Below are positions 24,370 through 34,790 of a stretch of 64,000 nucleotides of DNA, in pieces (the first letter of the stretch is position 1; every line of letters starts with the position of its first letter). Source of the DNA: Hemibagrus wyckioides (lineage: Eukaryota; Chordata; Actinopteri; Siluriformes; Bagridae). Position numbers and translations under genes: made by a program. The DNA lies in NCBI RefSeq assembly GCF_019097595.1, contig NC_080717.1, positions 24,553,876-24,617,875 on the forward strand, in the 5' to 3' direction. The notes beneath the pieces were generated by a model. That model was given only the letters and a program-made list of their open reading frames with translations, made no database searches and had not been told where the DNA came from.

Positions 24370-24482
24370 CTTAACTTTAAACTTTATAATTGCTATTTTA
24401 TGTTTCTGTACTTCTGTAAAGCTGCTTTGAGACAATGTCCATTAATAAAAGCGCTCTACAAATAAATTAAATTGAACTGAAT
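24370..24482 (+). repeat. SINE/LINE tail, copy 1
   Basis: It contains CTGTAAAGCTGCTTTGAGAC and AAGCGCTCTACAAATAAATT, a 3' tail very common in fish retroposons. The same segment occurs inverted at 24941 and 25303. Confidence 0.6.
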
Positions 24483-24940
24483 TTATTAAAAACAAGAAAA
24501 AAGACTTCTCAGACTCCTGCTAAATTCTTTAAGATGTCTAAAGGGGTGTGGCCTATTATTCTAATAATGATGAAGACATTAGATTGACATTCCTCAGAGA
24601 TGCAACCTGCAACATCACTCAAACAAACCTCAAGCAAAAAGACAATTATAGTTTCACTGCTTTACACTTTACACACCCTTTACACTTTACATAGTCTTTA
24701 CACTTTACACACCCTTTACACACCCTTTACACGTTACACACCATTTACACTTTACATAGTCTTTACACTTTACACACCCTTTACACTTTACATACCCTTT
24801 ACATTTTACACACCCTTTACACTTTATGTAGTCTTTACACTTTACACACCCTTTACACTTTACACACCCTTTACACTTTACACACCCTTTACACTTTATG
24901 TAGTCTTTACACTTTGCACATCCTTTACACTTTACGTAGT

Positions 24941-25045
24941 CTTTTACAATTTATTTGTAGAGCGCTTTTATTAATGGACATTGTCTCAAAGCAGCTTTAC
25001 AGAAGTACAGAAACGTAAAATAGCAATTATAAAGTTTAAAGTTAC
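24941..25045 (-). repeat. SINE/LINE tail, copy 2, inside the 18-bp array
   Basis: This is an inverted copy of the tail at 24.4 kb (TTTGTAGAGCGCTTTTATTA, GTCTCAAAGCAGCTTTACAG). It interrupts the TTTACAC array. The flanking array sequence (TTTACGTAGTC on both sides) is the same as at copy 3. Confidence 0.65.
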
Positions 25046-25302
25046 ACTTTACGTAGTCTTTACACTTTACATACCCTTTACAATTTATGTAGTCTTTATA
25101 CTTTACACACCCTTTACACACCCTTTACACTTTACGTAGTCTTTACACTTTACATAGTCTTTACACTTTACATAGTCTTTACACTTTGCACATCCTTTAC
25201 ACGTTACACACCCTTTACACTTTACGTAGTCTTTACACTTTACATACCCTTCACACTTTACATACCCTTCACACTTTACATAGTCTTTACACTTTACGTA
25301 GT

Positions 25303-25407
25303 CTTTTACAATTTATTTGTAGAGCGCTTTTATTAATGGACATTGTCTCAAAGCAGCTTTACAGAAGTACAGAAACATAAAATAGCAATTATAAAGTTTA
25401 AAGTTAC
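25303..25407 (-). repeat. SINE/LINE tail, copy 3, inside the 18-bp array
   Basis: It is nearly identical to copy 2 (one visible difference, ACGTAAAA against ACATAAAA), 362 bp further on, with the same array flanks. It therefore looks duplicated together with the array, not inserted a second time. Confidence 0.65.
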
Positions 25408-26180
25408 ACTTTACGTAGTCTTTATACTTTACATAGTCTTTACACATTGCACATCCTTTACACTTTACATACCCTTTACAAATCCTTTACACTTTGCACA
25501 TCCTTTACACTTTATACACCCTTTACACTATACACACCCTTTACCCTATACACACTCTTTACCCTATACACACCCTTTACACTTTACACACCCTTTACAC
25601 ATTACACACCCTTTACCCTATACACACCCTTTACACTATACACACCCTTTACCCTATACACACTCTTTACCCTATACACACCCTTTACACTTTACACACC
25701 CTTTACACATTACACACCCTTTACCCTATACACACCCTTTACACTTTACACACCCTTTACCCTATACACACTCTTTACCCTATACACACCCTTTACACAT
25801 TACACACCCTTTACCCTATATACACCCTTATACACACCTTTACACTTTAGAAAGTGTAAGGCGAATACACTTTACATAAATTTTACCCTATACACACCCT
25901 TTACACTATATACACCCTTTACCCTATACACACCTTTACACTTTACATAACCTTTACACTATACACATCCTTTACACTGCATACATGCTTTACACAACAC
26001 ACGCTTTACCCTATACACACCCTTTACACTGCATACTATACAACCTTTAGACTTTATCACATTTTACTTAACCTTGATATGCCCTTTACCCCGTAAACCT
26101 CCTGTACTCTTTCATCATCATCAACACACTGCTTTGGACTTTACACATGGCCTTTACACATTCTTTACACCTTTTACATT

Positions 26181-26861
26181 CTACACTTTCACTGTGTCCT
26201 CTGACATTTCATCAGTATTGTCTTTCTTCCTGTGAGACTCGCTCACTTTCTTCTCCAACACATGTTTCTCTAGATGAAATATTTGTTCCTTTTCTGCTTT
26301 ACAAGAAAGGAGGAGTAAAAAAAAAGAAAAAAAAATCCTTGTTTCACTTCCTCAAAGCGGATTATGGCCCGGCTGAAAAGGTGCACTTCAATCCTGAAAG
26401 AAAAGAAAAGAAAAAAAAAACAAGCAGGTTGCCAAGTCTTGGAGCCATGTAATGAAAGAAGCAGGAGTGGAGTGAGGATTTGAGGTTAAGGGCGGTTTGA
26501 GACGGAGCCAGAGAAGGGCTTAGTGATGAAAGCGGCCAGGAATCTCTGTCAGGAATATAAAAAACCAGCGGCGTGGAAACGGCTGCCTGGGATCAGACGC
26601 CGAGAAAAGTTTAGTCTTATGGATGAACTCCATCGGCAGACACATGTCGGTGTCTGTGTACGAAATTGAAATACAGGCTAGCATAACTAGCCTACTAGCC
26701 TTCCATTACTAGCCTTCCACAGCTATCCTATTAGCTTGCGATGTGGACATTAGCCACAATATATATTAAGTGTGTTATAGTTAGCTTTCTTCATTTTTGT
26801 GGAGGTTTCTTTCTTTCTTTCTCTGACTCTTTTTCTCACATTGCATCTCCCTGTCATACTT

Positions 26862-26866
<5 letters not shown>
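26181..26866. other. No gene seen
   Basis: Unique with A-runs at 26317-26335 and 26405-26420. CTAGCCT repeats occur at 26680-26722. Confidence 0.55.
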
Positions 26867-27050
<184 letters not shown>

Positions 27051-27344
27051 TGTCATGCCTGACTCTCTCATTCTCTCTCTTTCAGCAGAATCTTTTCATC
27101 TTTCCATGGCCTCTTCCACATTCTTCCCATACTTCACCCAGCAGTAAGATGCTCAGGTCTCTGCTGCACTCTCACATGTATACAGTGTCCTTATTCAAAG
27201 TGGGCCGTCCTTGATGTAATATGGGGCGTGTCCTAATTCACTCTAATCATCATGAATAAGCAAATCTGTGTACCAAGCAGAATACAACTTCATTATGAGA
27301 TCGCATCGTTTCTCTCCCACTTAATCTCCACCCACTGTCAGTGT

Positions 27345-28380
27345 CCCTCATGGTTTCTCAGAGTTCCTCAGTGTTCTTCGGTGTCCCTCAGCATTCCCCA
27401 GTGTTTCTCAGCATTTCTCAGTGTTCCGCAGTGTCCCTCAATGTTTCTCAACATTCTTCAGTGTTCTGCAGTGTCCCTCAGTGTTCCTCAGCATTTCTAG
27501 GTGTTCCACAGTGTCCCTCAGTGTTCCTCAGCATTTCTAGGTGTTCCACAGTGTCCCTCAGTGTTCCACAGCATTCCTAGGTGTTCCCCAGTGTCCCTCA
27601 GGGTTCCTTAGTTTTCCCCAGTGTTTCTCAGAGTTCCTAAGTGTCCCTCAGCATTCCCCAGTGTTTCTCAGGGTTCCTCATTGTTCCTCAGTATTCCTCA
27701 GTGTCCCTCAGGATTCCACAGTGTTTCTCAGGGTTCCATAGTGTCCCTCATTGTTTCTCAGCATTCCTCGGTGTTCCACAGTGTCCTTCAGTGCCCCTCA
27801 GTGTTCCTCAGCATTCCTAGGTGTTCCCCAGTGTCCCTCAGGGTTCCTTAGTTTTCCCCAGTGTTTCTCAGAGTTCCTAAGTGTCCCTCAGGATTCCATA
27901 GTGTTCCTCAGGGTTCCTCAGTGTCCCTCATCATTTCTCAGCATTCCTCAGTGTTCCACAGTGTCCTTCAGTGCCCCTCAGTGTTCCTCAGCATTCCTCA
28001 GTGTTCCTCATTGTCTCTTAGGGTTCCTCAGTGTCCCTCAGCATTCCACAGTGTTTCTCATTGTTCCTCAGAGTCCCTCAATGTTTCTCAATGTCCATCC
28101 GGTTTCCTCAGTGTCCCTCAATGTTTCTCAACATTCTTCAGTGTTTTGCAGTGTCCCCCAGTGTCCCTCAAAGTTTCTCAACATTCTTCAGTGTTCTGCA
28201 GTGTCCCTCAGTGTTCCTCAGCATTCCTCTGTATTCCGCAGCATCCCTCAGCATTCCTCAGTGTTCTGCAGTGTCCCCCAGTGTTCCTCAGCATTTCTCG
28301 GTGTTCCTCATTGTCTCTCAGCGTTCCTCAGTATTCCTCAGTGTTTTTCAGGGTTCCTTAGTGTTCCTCAGTGTTCGTAC
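27345..28380. repeat. 10-bp minisatellite (TTCCTCAGTG)
   Basis: About 100 units of a 10-bp repeat with variants TCCCTCAGTG, TTCCACAGTG, TTCTGCAGTG, TTCCTCAGCA and TTTCTCAGGG. Longer blocks recur (for example the 27540-27660 and 27800-27900 segments share CATTCCTAGGTGTTCCCCAG, then GGTTCCTTAGTTTTCCCCAG). This is evidence of segmental duplications of about 240 bp. The CSSVF-type reading frames are artefacts. Confidence 0.95.
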
Positions 28381-28429
28381 AGTGTTCGTTTCTCGAGCCG
28401 CTTTTTAACCGTACATATTTAAAAAAGTC

Positions 28430-28640
28430 ATTTAAATCAAAATCCAATTACCCGTGTGAAACATCCCGTCGGGTGGTGGAGTTGTAATTATTTAGGAAAC
28501 GGTTCTCGTGCTGAGTTCTCCGAGTTTCCAAAGCAATTAGGAATTAATTAAAGCGAGATCTCCCACCGCACCTATGGCGTGAGGACACAAGCTTCACAGA
28601 TCCATGCTCGCTCTTCACCGCTCGCATGTTAAACCTTAAT
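28430..28640. other. Candidate conserved non-coding block
   Basis: AATCCAATTACCCGTGTGAA, GTTGTAATTATTTAGGAAAC and AGCAATTAGGAATTAATTAA occur within 120 bp, right after the 10-bp array ends. There is no frame. Homeodomain-like sites cluster here. Confidence 0.28.
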
Positions 28641-29135
28641 TACTGCAAATTACTCTCTGATCACTGAAGATTTCACTTTGAACCCGAGACCACAGAAGGT
28701 GAGGAGCATCAAGAACCAGTGAGCAGTCATTTCATCCTACTGCAGAACCAATAACAGAGCAGAGAATCCCAGAACAAGGATCCCCAGAACAATCCAGAAG
28801 GAATTTCAGAAACTCTGAAGCTTTTATTGAGCTTTCAACATTTCTGTTTTTTTTTTCTGTGAAGAAATCAGGAGTTTTGGGAAGCTCTGAGATCATCAGT
28901 ATCCACAGCCGGTGGATGCTAACAGCTGTCTGGGTGTCATGTGCTGCACAACTAAACAAAATTCCTGATTCCCTGCAATGCTGTGGAAATAAGTGGAATT
29001 TTCTTTTCAAGCGCTGCTGCATGAAAGAGGTTCAGAAGGAGAAATGCTGTGACTTTGTAATCGCGGCTTTTTAAAGAAAAGATCAGACGTGTGGAATAAC
29101 ATCTCATTGTCTTGCGTGACTAACACAGCGGCTGT
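28641..29135. other. No gene seen
   Basis: Opposed frames of 96 (minus, 28732-29022) and 71 codons lack homology or signals. Confidence 0.5.
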
Positions 29136-29318
29136 GTGTGTGTGTGTGTGCGTGTGTATGAGAGAATAAAAATAAGTCAGAATATTCGGACTCCTACAGA
29201 AAGTGAGTCAGCATAGAGGAACGTTATCATGATTCATCTCGCAGCTCAGAGCATCAGACACACACACACACACACACATGAGAGAGAGAGATAGAAAGAG
29301 AGAGAGAGAGAGAGAGCG
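29136..29318. repeat. GT, CA and GA microsatellites
   Basis: (GT)n at 29136-29156, (CA)n at 29259-29279, then GAGA at 29280-29318. Confidence 0.9.
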
Positions 29319-29649
29319 TTCTATGAGCCCACACAGGATGCAGCTCACAGCGTGACCGCTTCTCTCGTCTGAGGAACCATCAGAACCCGCTGCAGTCCAG
29401 CAAGAACGTCAGAAACAGGACATGCCATTGACACGCTATCGACACAGCACCTGTTAGCCAGCTTGAAACTTTTCATTTTGAAACAAAAAGCAGTCTGGAT
29501 CCATCTTTAGCTCAGCGTGGAACCGAGACACGTGCCTTGGCTGGAGAACACGATCGATGTGATCGAGCAGAACCTGCAGAGTCACGGAGCGTCACCCGGG
29601 CAACCAGATTTTGTACATTTTATAGTCGCAGTGCTGCTGATTCCCAGAT

Positions 29650-30130
29650 ACCTTCCAGGGAACCACTTTTAAACATTTAAAACCCTTAAGGTTCCTTCTC
29701 TGTAGAACCCTATAAAGAATCGATGTAGTTCCTTCTACGTAAAAGTATTTCTCAAAAGCGTGTATGTATTTAGCTGTTGATAATTCTCTAATTCTTCACA
29801 CTTAGAACCTTAACCAGTTCTTCACCTGAAGGAATCCTACAACTTAGCATTGTCTAATCAGATTGAGAACCTATTTTAAGAGCAAAGAACCATTCATTTT
29901 CCCAAGAACCCTTAAAGATCCTTATTCCTAAGTTTGTATGCATGAACTGATTAATCATTTTCTTCTTAACACCAAGAACCTTGAAGGGTTCTTTGGTTGT
30001 CCCTCTGGGTGCCCAGAACAAAGCACTGCCCACAGAACTGGGTGTATGTATTAGCTGATTAATTATCTTCCTCTTAATACCAAGAACCTTTCAGAGTTCT
30101 TCAGCTGACTCTTTGAAGGAAACACTTAAA
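29650..30130. repeat. Degenerate GGTTCTT/AAGAACC repeat region
   Basis: AGAACCTT, GGTTCTT and GAACCCTTAAAG motifs recur on both strands about every 30-60 bases (for example 29690, 29807, 29909, 29975, 30086). TTAATTATCTTC/TTAATCATTTTCTTCTTAA blocks occur twice, about 120 bp apart. This resembles a degenerate fish repeat with inverted AAGAACC motifs. There is no gene. Confidence 0.45.
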
Positions 30131-30370
30131 AAATCTAAATGTTGCCTGTTAGAAAAAACTGGTTTAATATTTGAAAACTAAATTAAAATAAAAAGTTAAA
30201 GTTTTATTTCCAGTCTCACAGATGAAGCTGGAATTATAAGGTTCTGTCTGCCAGCCAATCACCACGCAGGATAAACACGACACTCGGCCAATCAGCATCC
30301 TCCATGATTCCACTCAGCTTGAAGTCACAACTTTCAGTACTCATGATTTACAATCAGAAGGGTCGCCCTG

Positions 30371-31255
30371 GGACAAAAAAAGATATATAATCCGGGACAA
30401 GAAAAACAGTATGGACCAGGACAAAAGAATAGTATGGACCAGGACAAAAAAAATAGTATGGACAAGGACAAAAAAAAGTATAGACCAGGACAAAAAAAAA
30501 TAGTATAGACCAGGACAAAAAAAAGTATAGACCAGGACAAAAAAAATAGTATGGACCAGGACAAAAAAAACAATAGTATGGACTAGGACAAAAAAAATAG
30601 TATGGACCAGGACAAAAAAAATAGTATGGACAAGGACAAAAAAAAGTATAGACCAGGACAAAAAAAAATAGTATGGACCAGGACAAAAAAAAGTATAGAC
30701 CAGGACAAAAGAATAGTATGGACCAGGACAAAAAAAATAGTATGGACCAGGACAAAAAAAAGTATAGACCAGGACAAAAAAAATAGTATGGACCAGGACA
30801 AAAAAAAGTATAGACCAGGACAAAAAAATAGTATGGACCAGGACAAAAAAAATAGTATGGACCAGGACAAAAAAAAGTATAGACCAGGACAAAAGAATAG
30901 TATGGACCAGGACAAAAAAAATAGTATGGACCAGGACAAAAAAAATAGTATGGACCAGGACAAAAAAAAGTATAGACCAGGACAAAAAAAATAGTATGGA
31001 CCAGGACAAAAAAAAGTATAGACCAGGACAAAAAAAATAGTATGGACCAGGACAAAAAAACAATAGTATGGACTAGGACAAAAAAGTAATAGACCAGGAC
31101 AATTAAAGGTCAGGGCCAGGACAAATAGGTAAGGACCAGGACAAAAAAAAGGTATGGACCAGGACAAAAAAAAGGTATGGACCAGGACAAAAAAAAGGTA
31201 TGGACCAGGACAAAAAAAAGGTATGAACCAGAACAAAAAAGTATACAAGACAAAA
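30371..31255. repeat. ~24-bp minisatellite with A-runs (GGACCAGGACAAAAAAAATA)
   Basis: About 36 units of GTATGGACCAGGACA followed by A6-A9 and an optional ATA. The A-run length varies from unit to unit, so period (22-25 bp) and frame drift. The FFCPGPYY/LSWSILF minus frames are artefacts. Ends at 31080-31255 are diverged. Confidence 0.95.
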
Positions 31256-31444
31256 AGAAAGAAAAGGTATGAACTATCAGATTTTAGCATGTAAACGTGA
31301 CAGACGTGTGACATGGGATTTTTGTCTGAGTGACATGTGACCATGTGTGTGATTGGTCACGCTCTGATGATGTCATAATTTTATCTCCTCAAAAAACACA
31401 ACAGAATTCACTAACAAAAAGAAGCCTACTTAATGTGGGAGTTT

Positions 31445-31626
31445 GGCTTTGATTGACAGCACCCTCAGTCTAACACACACACTCACACACACACTCACAC
31501 ACACACACACGGTTATGTAACGATGAGAATGGTGATGTAGACAGACACACTCATCTCAGAATGGCAGAAAAATTGAAGGTAAAGGTGGGAGGTGACAGAA
31601 ACACACACACACACACACACACACAT
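31445..31626. repeat. CA microsatellites in a segment repeated from 23 kb
   Basis: CA runs at 31469-31511 and 31603-31625. The unique sequence around them (TTTGATTGACAGC, GGTTATGTAACGATGAGA, CAGAATGGCAGA, AGGTGGGAGGTGA) matches 22960-23125, so this is a second copy of a dispersed CA-bearing unit. Confidence 0.8.
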
Positions 31627-31639
31627 TCTCTAAGTAAAT

Positions 31640-31920
31640 TGTAAAGGATGTGAGCACAAGGCCAGGCTTTATTTGGGATTATTAAGATAATATAAGATTG
31701 TGCATAATATGCAAAACAGCTCATAAATATTCGCCTGATTTGTTTCTCAATTCCCAGTTTGTTTTATGCAAATTGCTTCATTAAATATTCATTATTCAAT
31801 TTCTGCGCTAAATTCTGCAGTCATGAATTCAGACATCACGTTACATTTTGTTTACGGTTTCCAGTTTGAAATTGTGCCCGTGAAAAGCGCACACACCTGC
31901 AGATTCGTTGTTGACAACGT
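31640..31920. other. Candidate conserved non-coding block
   Basis: AT-rich but non-repetitive, with octamer-like TTTATGCAAATTGCTTC (about 31763), GTGCATAATATGCAAAACAG and ATTAAATATTCATTATTCAA. There is no coding support (61-codon frame only). Confidence 0.28.
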
Positions 31921-32361
31921 CAGTGAGTCGAGTTTGAACAAAGCGCATTAGCTTGATTAGCATTGCTAGGTTAGTTAGTTAGAATGGAGTAGGGTTTTAT
32001 TCCTGATTTTGTTTCCCTTTAGGAAGTTGTTTCTGTACGGCTGTTTTAATTGTTCGAAAACCACACACGCGCTCAGTTAGCATCGTCTGGAGATGTTGTT
32101 ATCGTCATTGATGCATCCCTAAATACAAACTTCAGTACTTCTGACAGGCAGTTAAACAGACTTTTGACACGGCTGAATAAAATCTGCGCAGAATGAAATG
32201 TTGCACTCGGTTTTAGAAAGCTGATGAAATAAGAACGCTTTCTAAGCGAGCAGCTAACAATGATTTTCTGTACGGATCTGATCCATGCACTGACGTATCG
32301 ACTCACTCGCTCTCGGCTATTTGCTATGCAGGTGCATGAAGCAGCTCATTTATTCTGTGCT

Positions 32362-32362
<1 letters not shown>
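31921..32362. other. No gene seen
   Basis: Unique, mixed composition. A 77-codon minus frame has no support. Confidence 0.5.

Positions 32363-32389
<27 letters not shown>
32363..32389. repeat. (CA)n microsatellite
   Basis: Thirteen CA units. Confidence 0.93.
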
Positions 32390-32393
<4 letters not shown>

Positions 32394-32484
32394 ATCAACA
32401 GGATCTGTGTTCAATACTACACAAAGCAGAGAGCAGGTCTCAGTGACAGCAGACAAATAATTCAACCTACTTTGCTCTCCAAGG

Positions 32485-34215
32485 AGGTGTGGCTCAGTGT
32501 GCTGTCTGAGTGTAGGAGGTGTGGTCTCAGTGTGCTGTCTGAATGTAGGAGGTGTGGCTCAGTGTGCTGTCTGAGTGTAGGAGGTGTGGTCTCAGTGTGC
32601 TGTCTGAATGTAGGAGGTGTGGCATCTGTGTGCTGTCTGAGTGTAGGAGGTGTGGTCTCAGTGTGCTGTCTGAGTGTAGGAGGTGTGGTCTCAGTGTGCT
32701 GTCTGAGTGTAGGAGGTGTGGCATCTGTGTGCTGTCTGAGTGTAGGAGGTGTGGTCTCAGTGTGCTGTCTGAGTGTAGGAGGTGTGGCATCTGTGTGCTG
32801 TCTGAGTGTAGGAGGTGTGGTCTCAGTGTGCTGTCTGAGTGTAGGAGGTGTGGCATCTGTGTGCTGTCTGAGTGTAGGAGGTGTGGTCTCAGTGTGCTGT
32901 CTGAGTGTAGGAGGTGTGGCATCTGTGTGCTGTGTGAGTGTGGCCTCAGTGTGCTGTCTGAGTGTAGGAGGTGTGGCATCTGTGTGCTGTCTGAGTGTAG
33001 GAGGTGTGGTCTCAGTGTGCTGTCTGAGTGTAGGAGGTGTGGCATCTGTGTGCTGTCTGAGTGTAGGAGGTGTGGTCTCAGTGTGCTGTCTGAGTGTAGG
33101 AGGTGTGGCATCTGTGTGCTGTGTGAGTGTGGCCTCAGTGTGCTGTCTGAGTGTAGGAGGTGTGGCATCTGTGTGCTGTCTGAGTGTAGGAGGTGTGGTC
33201 TCAGTGTGCTGTCTGAGTGTAGGAGGTGTGGCATCTGTGTGCTGTCTGAGTGTAGGAGGTGTGGCATCTGTGTGCTGTCTGAGTGTAGGAGGTGTGGTCT
33301 CAGTGTGCTGTCTGAGTGTAGGAGGTGTGGCATCTGTGTGCTGTCTGAGTGTAGGAGGTGTGGTCTCAGTGTGCTGTCTGAGTGTAGGAGGTGTGGCATC
33401 TGTGTGCTGTGTGAGTGTGGCCTCAGTGTGCTGTCTGAGTGTAGGAGGTGTGGCATCTGTGTGCTGTCTGAGTGTAGGAGGTGTGGTCTCAGTGTGCTGT
33501 CTGAGTGTAGGAGGTGTGGCATCTGTGTGCTGTCTGAGTGTAGGAGGTGTGGTCTCAGTGTGCTGTCTGAGTGTAGGAGGTGTGGCATCTGTGTGCTGTG
33601 TGAGTGTGGCCTCAGTGTGCTGTCTGAGTGTAGGAGGTGTGGCATCTGTGTGCTGTCTGAGTGTAGGAGGTGTGGTCTCAGTGTGCTGTCTGAGTGTAGG
33701 AGGTGTGGCATCTGTGTGCTGTCTGAGTGTAGGAGGTGTGGTCTCAGTGTGCTGTCTGAGTGTAGGAGGTGTGGCATCTGTGTGCTGTCTGAGTGTAGGA
33801 GGTGTGGTCTCAGTGTGCTGTCTGAGTGTAGGAGGTGTGGCATCTGTGTGCTGTCTGAGTGTAGGAGGTGTGGTCTCAGTGTGCTGTCTGAGTGTAGGAG
33901 GTGTGGCATCTGTGTGCTGTGTGAGTGTAGGAGGTGTGGCCTCAGTGTGCTGTCTGAGTGTAGGAGGTGTGGTCTCAGTGTGCTGTCTGAGTGTAGGAGG
34001 TGTGGCCTAAGTGTGCTGTCTGAGTGTAGGAGGTGTGGCATCTGTGTGCTGTCTGAGTGTAGGAGGTGTGGTCTCAGTGTGCTGTCTGAGTGTAGGAGGT
34101 GTGGCCTAAGTGTGCTGTCTGAGTGTAGGAGGTGTGGCCTCAGTGTGCTGGCTGAGTGTAGGAGGTGTGGCCTCAGTGTGCTCATCTAAGTAAAGGAGGT
34201 GTGGCCTCAGTGTGC
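32485..34215. repeat. 33-bp minisatellite with 189-bp higher-order repeat
   Basis: About 52 units of GTAGGAGGTGTGGTCTCAGT-GTGCTGTCTGA type, 33 bp each. Two versions alternate, TCTCAG and CATCTG. A shortened 24-bp unit (TGTGTGAGTGTGGCC) occurs at 32931, 33120, 33408 and 33597. Spacings are 189, 288 and 189 bp, that is five 33-bp units plus one 24-bp unit, with three extra units in the middle interval. All lengths are multiples of three, so frames of over 500 residues stay open on both strands. No start context, signal or domain supports them. Confidence 0.97.
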
Positions 34216-34790
34216 CTGTCTAATTCAAGGAGCTGTGGCCTTAGTGTGTTGTCCAAGTCAAGTGAGTGTGCAGTCTTAGTGAAGGAGGTGTGGCCTCAAT
34301 GTGCTGTCTGAGTGACGGAGGCGTGGTTGAAACATGCAAATCTAAGAGAAGAAGGTGTTCAGCATGCTAATTGAAGGTGGTGTGGCTTCAAGATGCTGTT
34401 TGAGTGAAGGAGGCGTAGCCTCAAAGTGCTGTCTGGTGAAGGAGGCATGGCCTGAATATCCTGCCTGAGTGAGGGAGACATGGCCTCAACATGCTGTCTA
34501 AGTGTAGGAGGCGTGGCCTCAACATACTGTCTGAGCGAAGGAGGCGTGGCCTAATCGTGCTGTCTGAGTGAAGGAGGCATGGCCTCAACGTGCTGTCTGA
34601 GTGAAGGAGGCATGGCCTCAACATGCTGCCTGAGTGAAGGATCTAATCTTCAACAGTCAGCATGTCCATCTCAACGAGGTGTGGCTTCTATACCTCATCA
34701 TAGTGAAAGAGATGTGGCATCTGTGTGTCTGTCTTAGATTGAGAGGCATGGCCTGTGTGTGTCTGTCTTAGATTGAGAGGTGTGGCTTCT
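34216..34790. repeat. Diverged continuation of the 33-bp array
   Basis: Units of AAGGAGGCGTGGCCTCAACA followed by TGCTGTCTGAGTG continue to about 34640, then decay into GAGAGGCATGGCCTGTGTGT blocks to 34790. Divergence rises away from the homogeneous core. Confidence 0.88.

Larger units (their letters stand above)
24660..26180. repeat. 18-bp minisatellite (CCCTTTACACTTTACACA)
   Basis: About 1.5 kb of 18-bp units. Early units alternate CACACC and CGTAGT or CATAGT ends; units at 25500-25830 are CCCTTTACCCTATACACA. The array decays after about 25995. Two inverted SINE-type tails are embedded. Since 18 is a multiple of three, open frames persist (HPLHFT repeats), but they are artefacts. Confidence 0.95.

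Noticed and set aside
25343..25950. HPLHFT-type repeat protein
   Set aside because: It is the translation of the 18-bp array, open in all three plus frames.
27252..28422. Ser/Phe/Val repeat protein of 223 codons
   Set aside because: It is the translation of the 10-bp array, open in several frames.
30334..31344. Apparent hydrophobic protein (FFCPGPYY repeats), up to 253 codons
   Set aside because: It is the translation of the A-run minisatellite. Several overlapping frames give the same words.
32472..34189. Open frames of 512, 545 and 552 codons on both strands
   Set aside because: They follow entirely from a 33-bp tandem repeat whose length is a multiple of three. There is no domain, signal, splice context or codon bias, and opposite strands are equally open.
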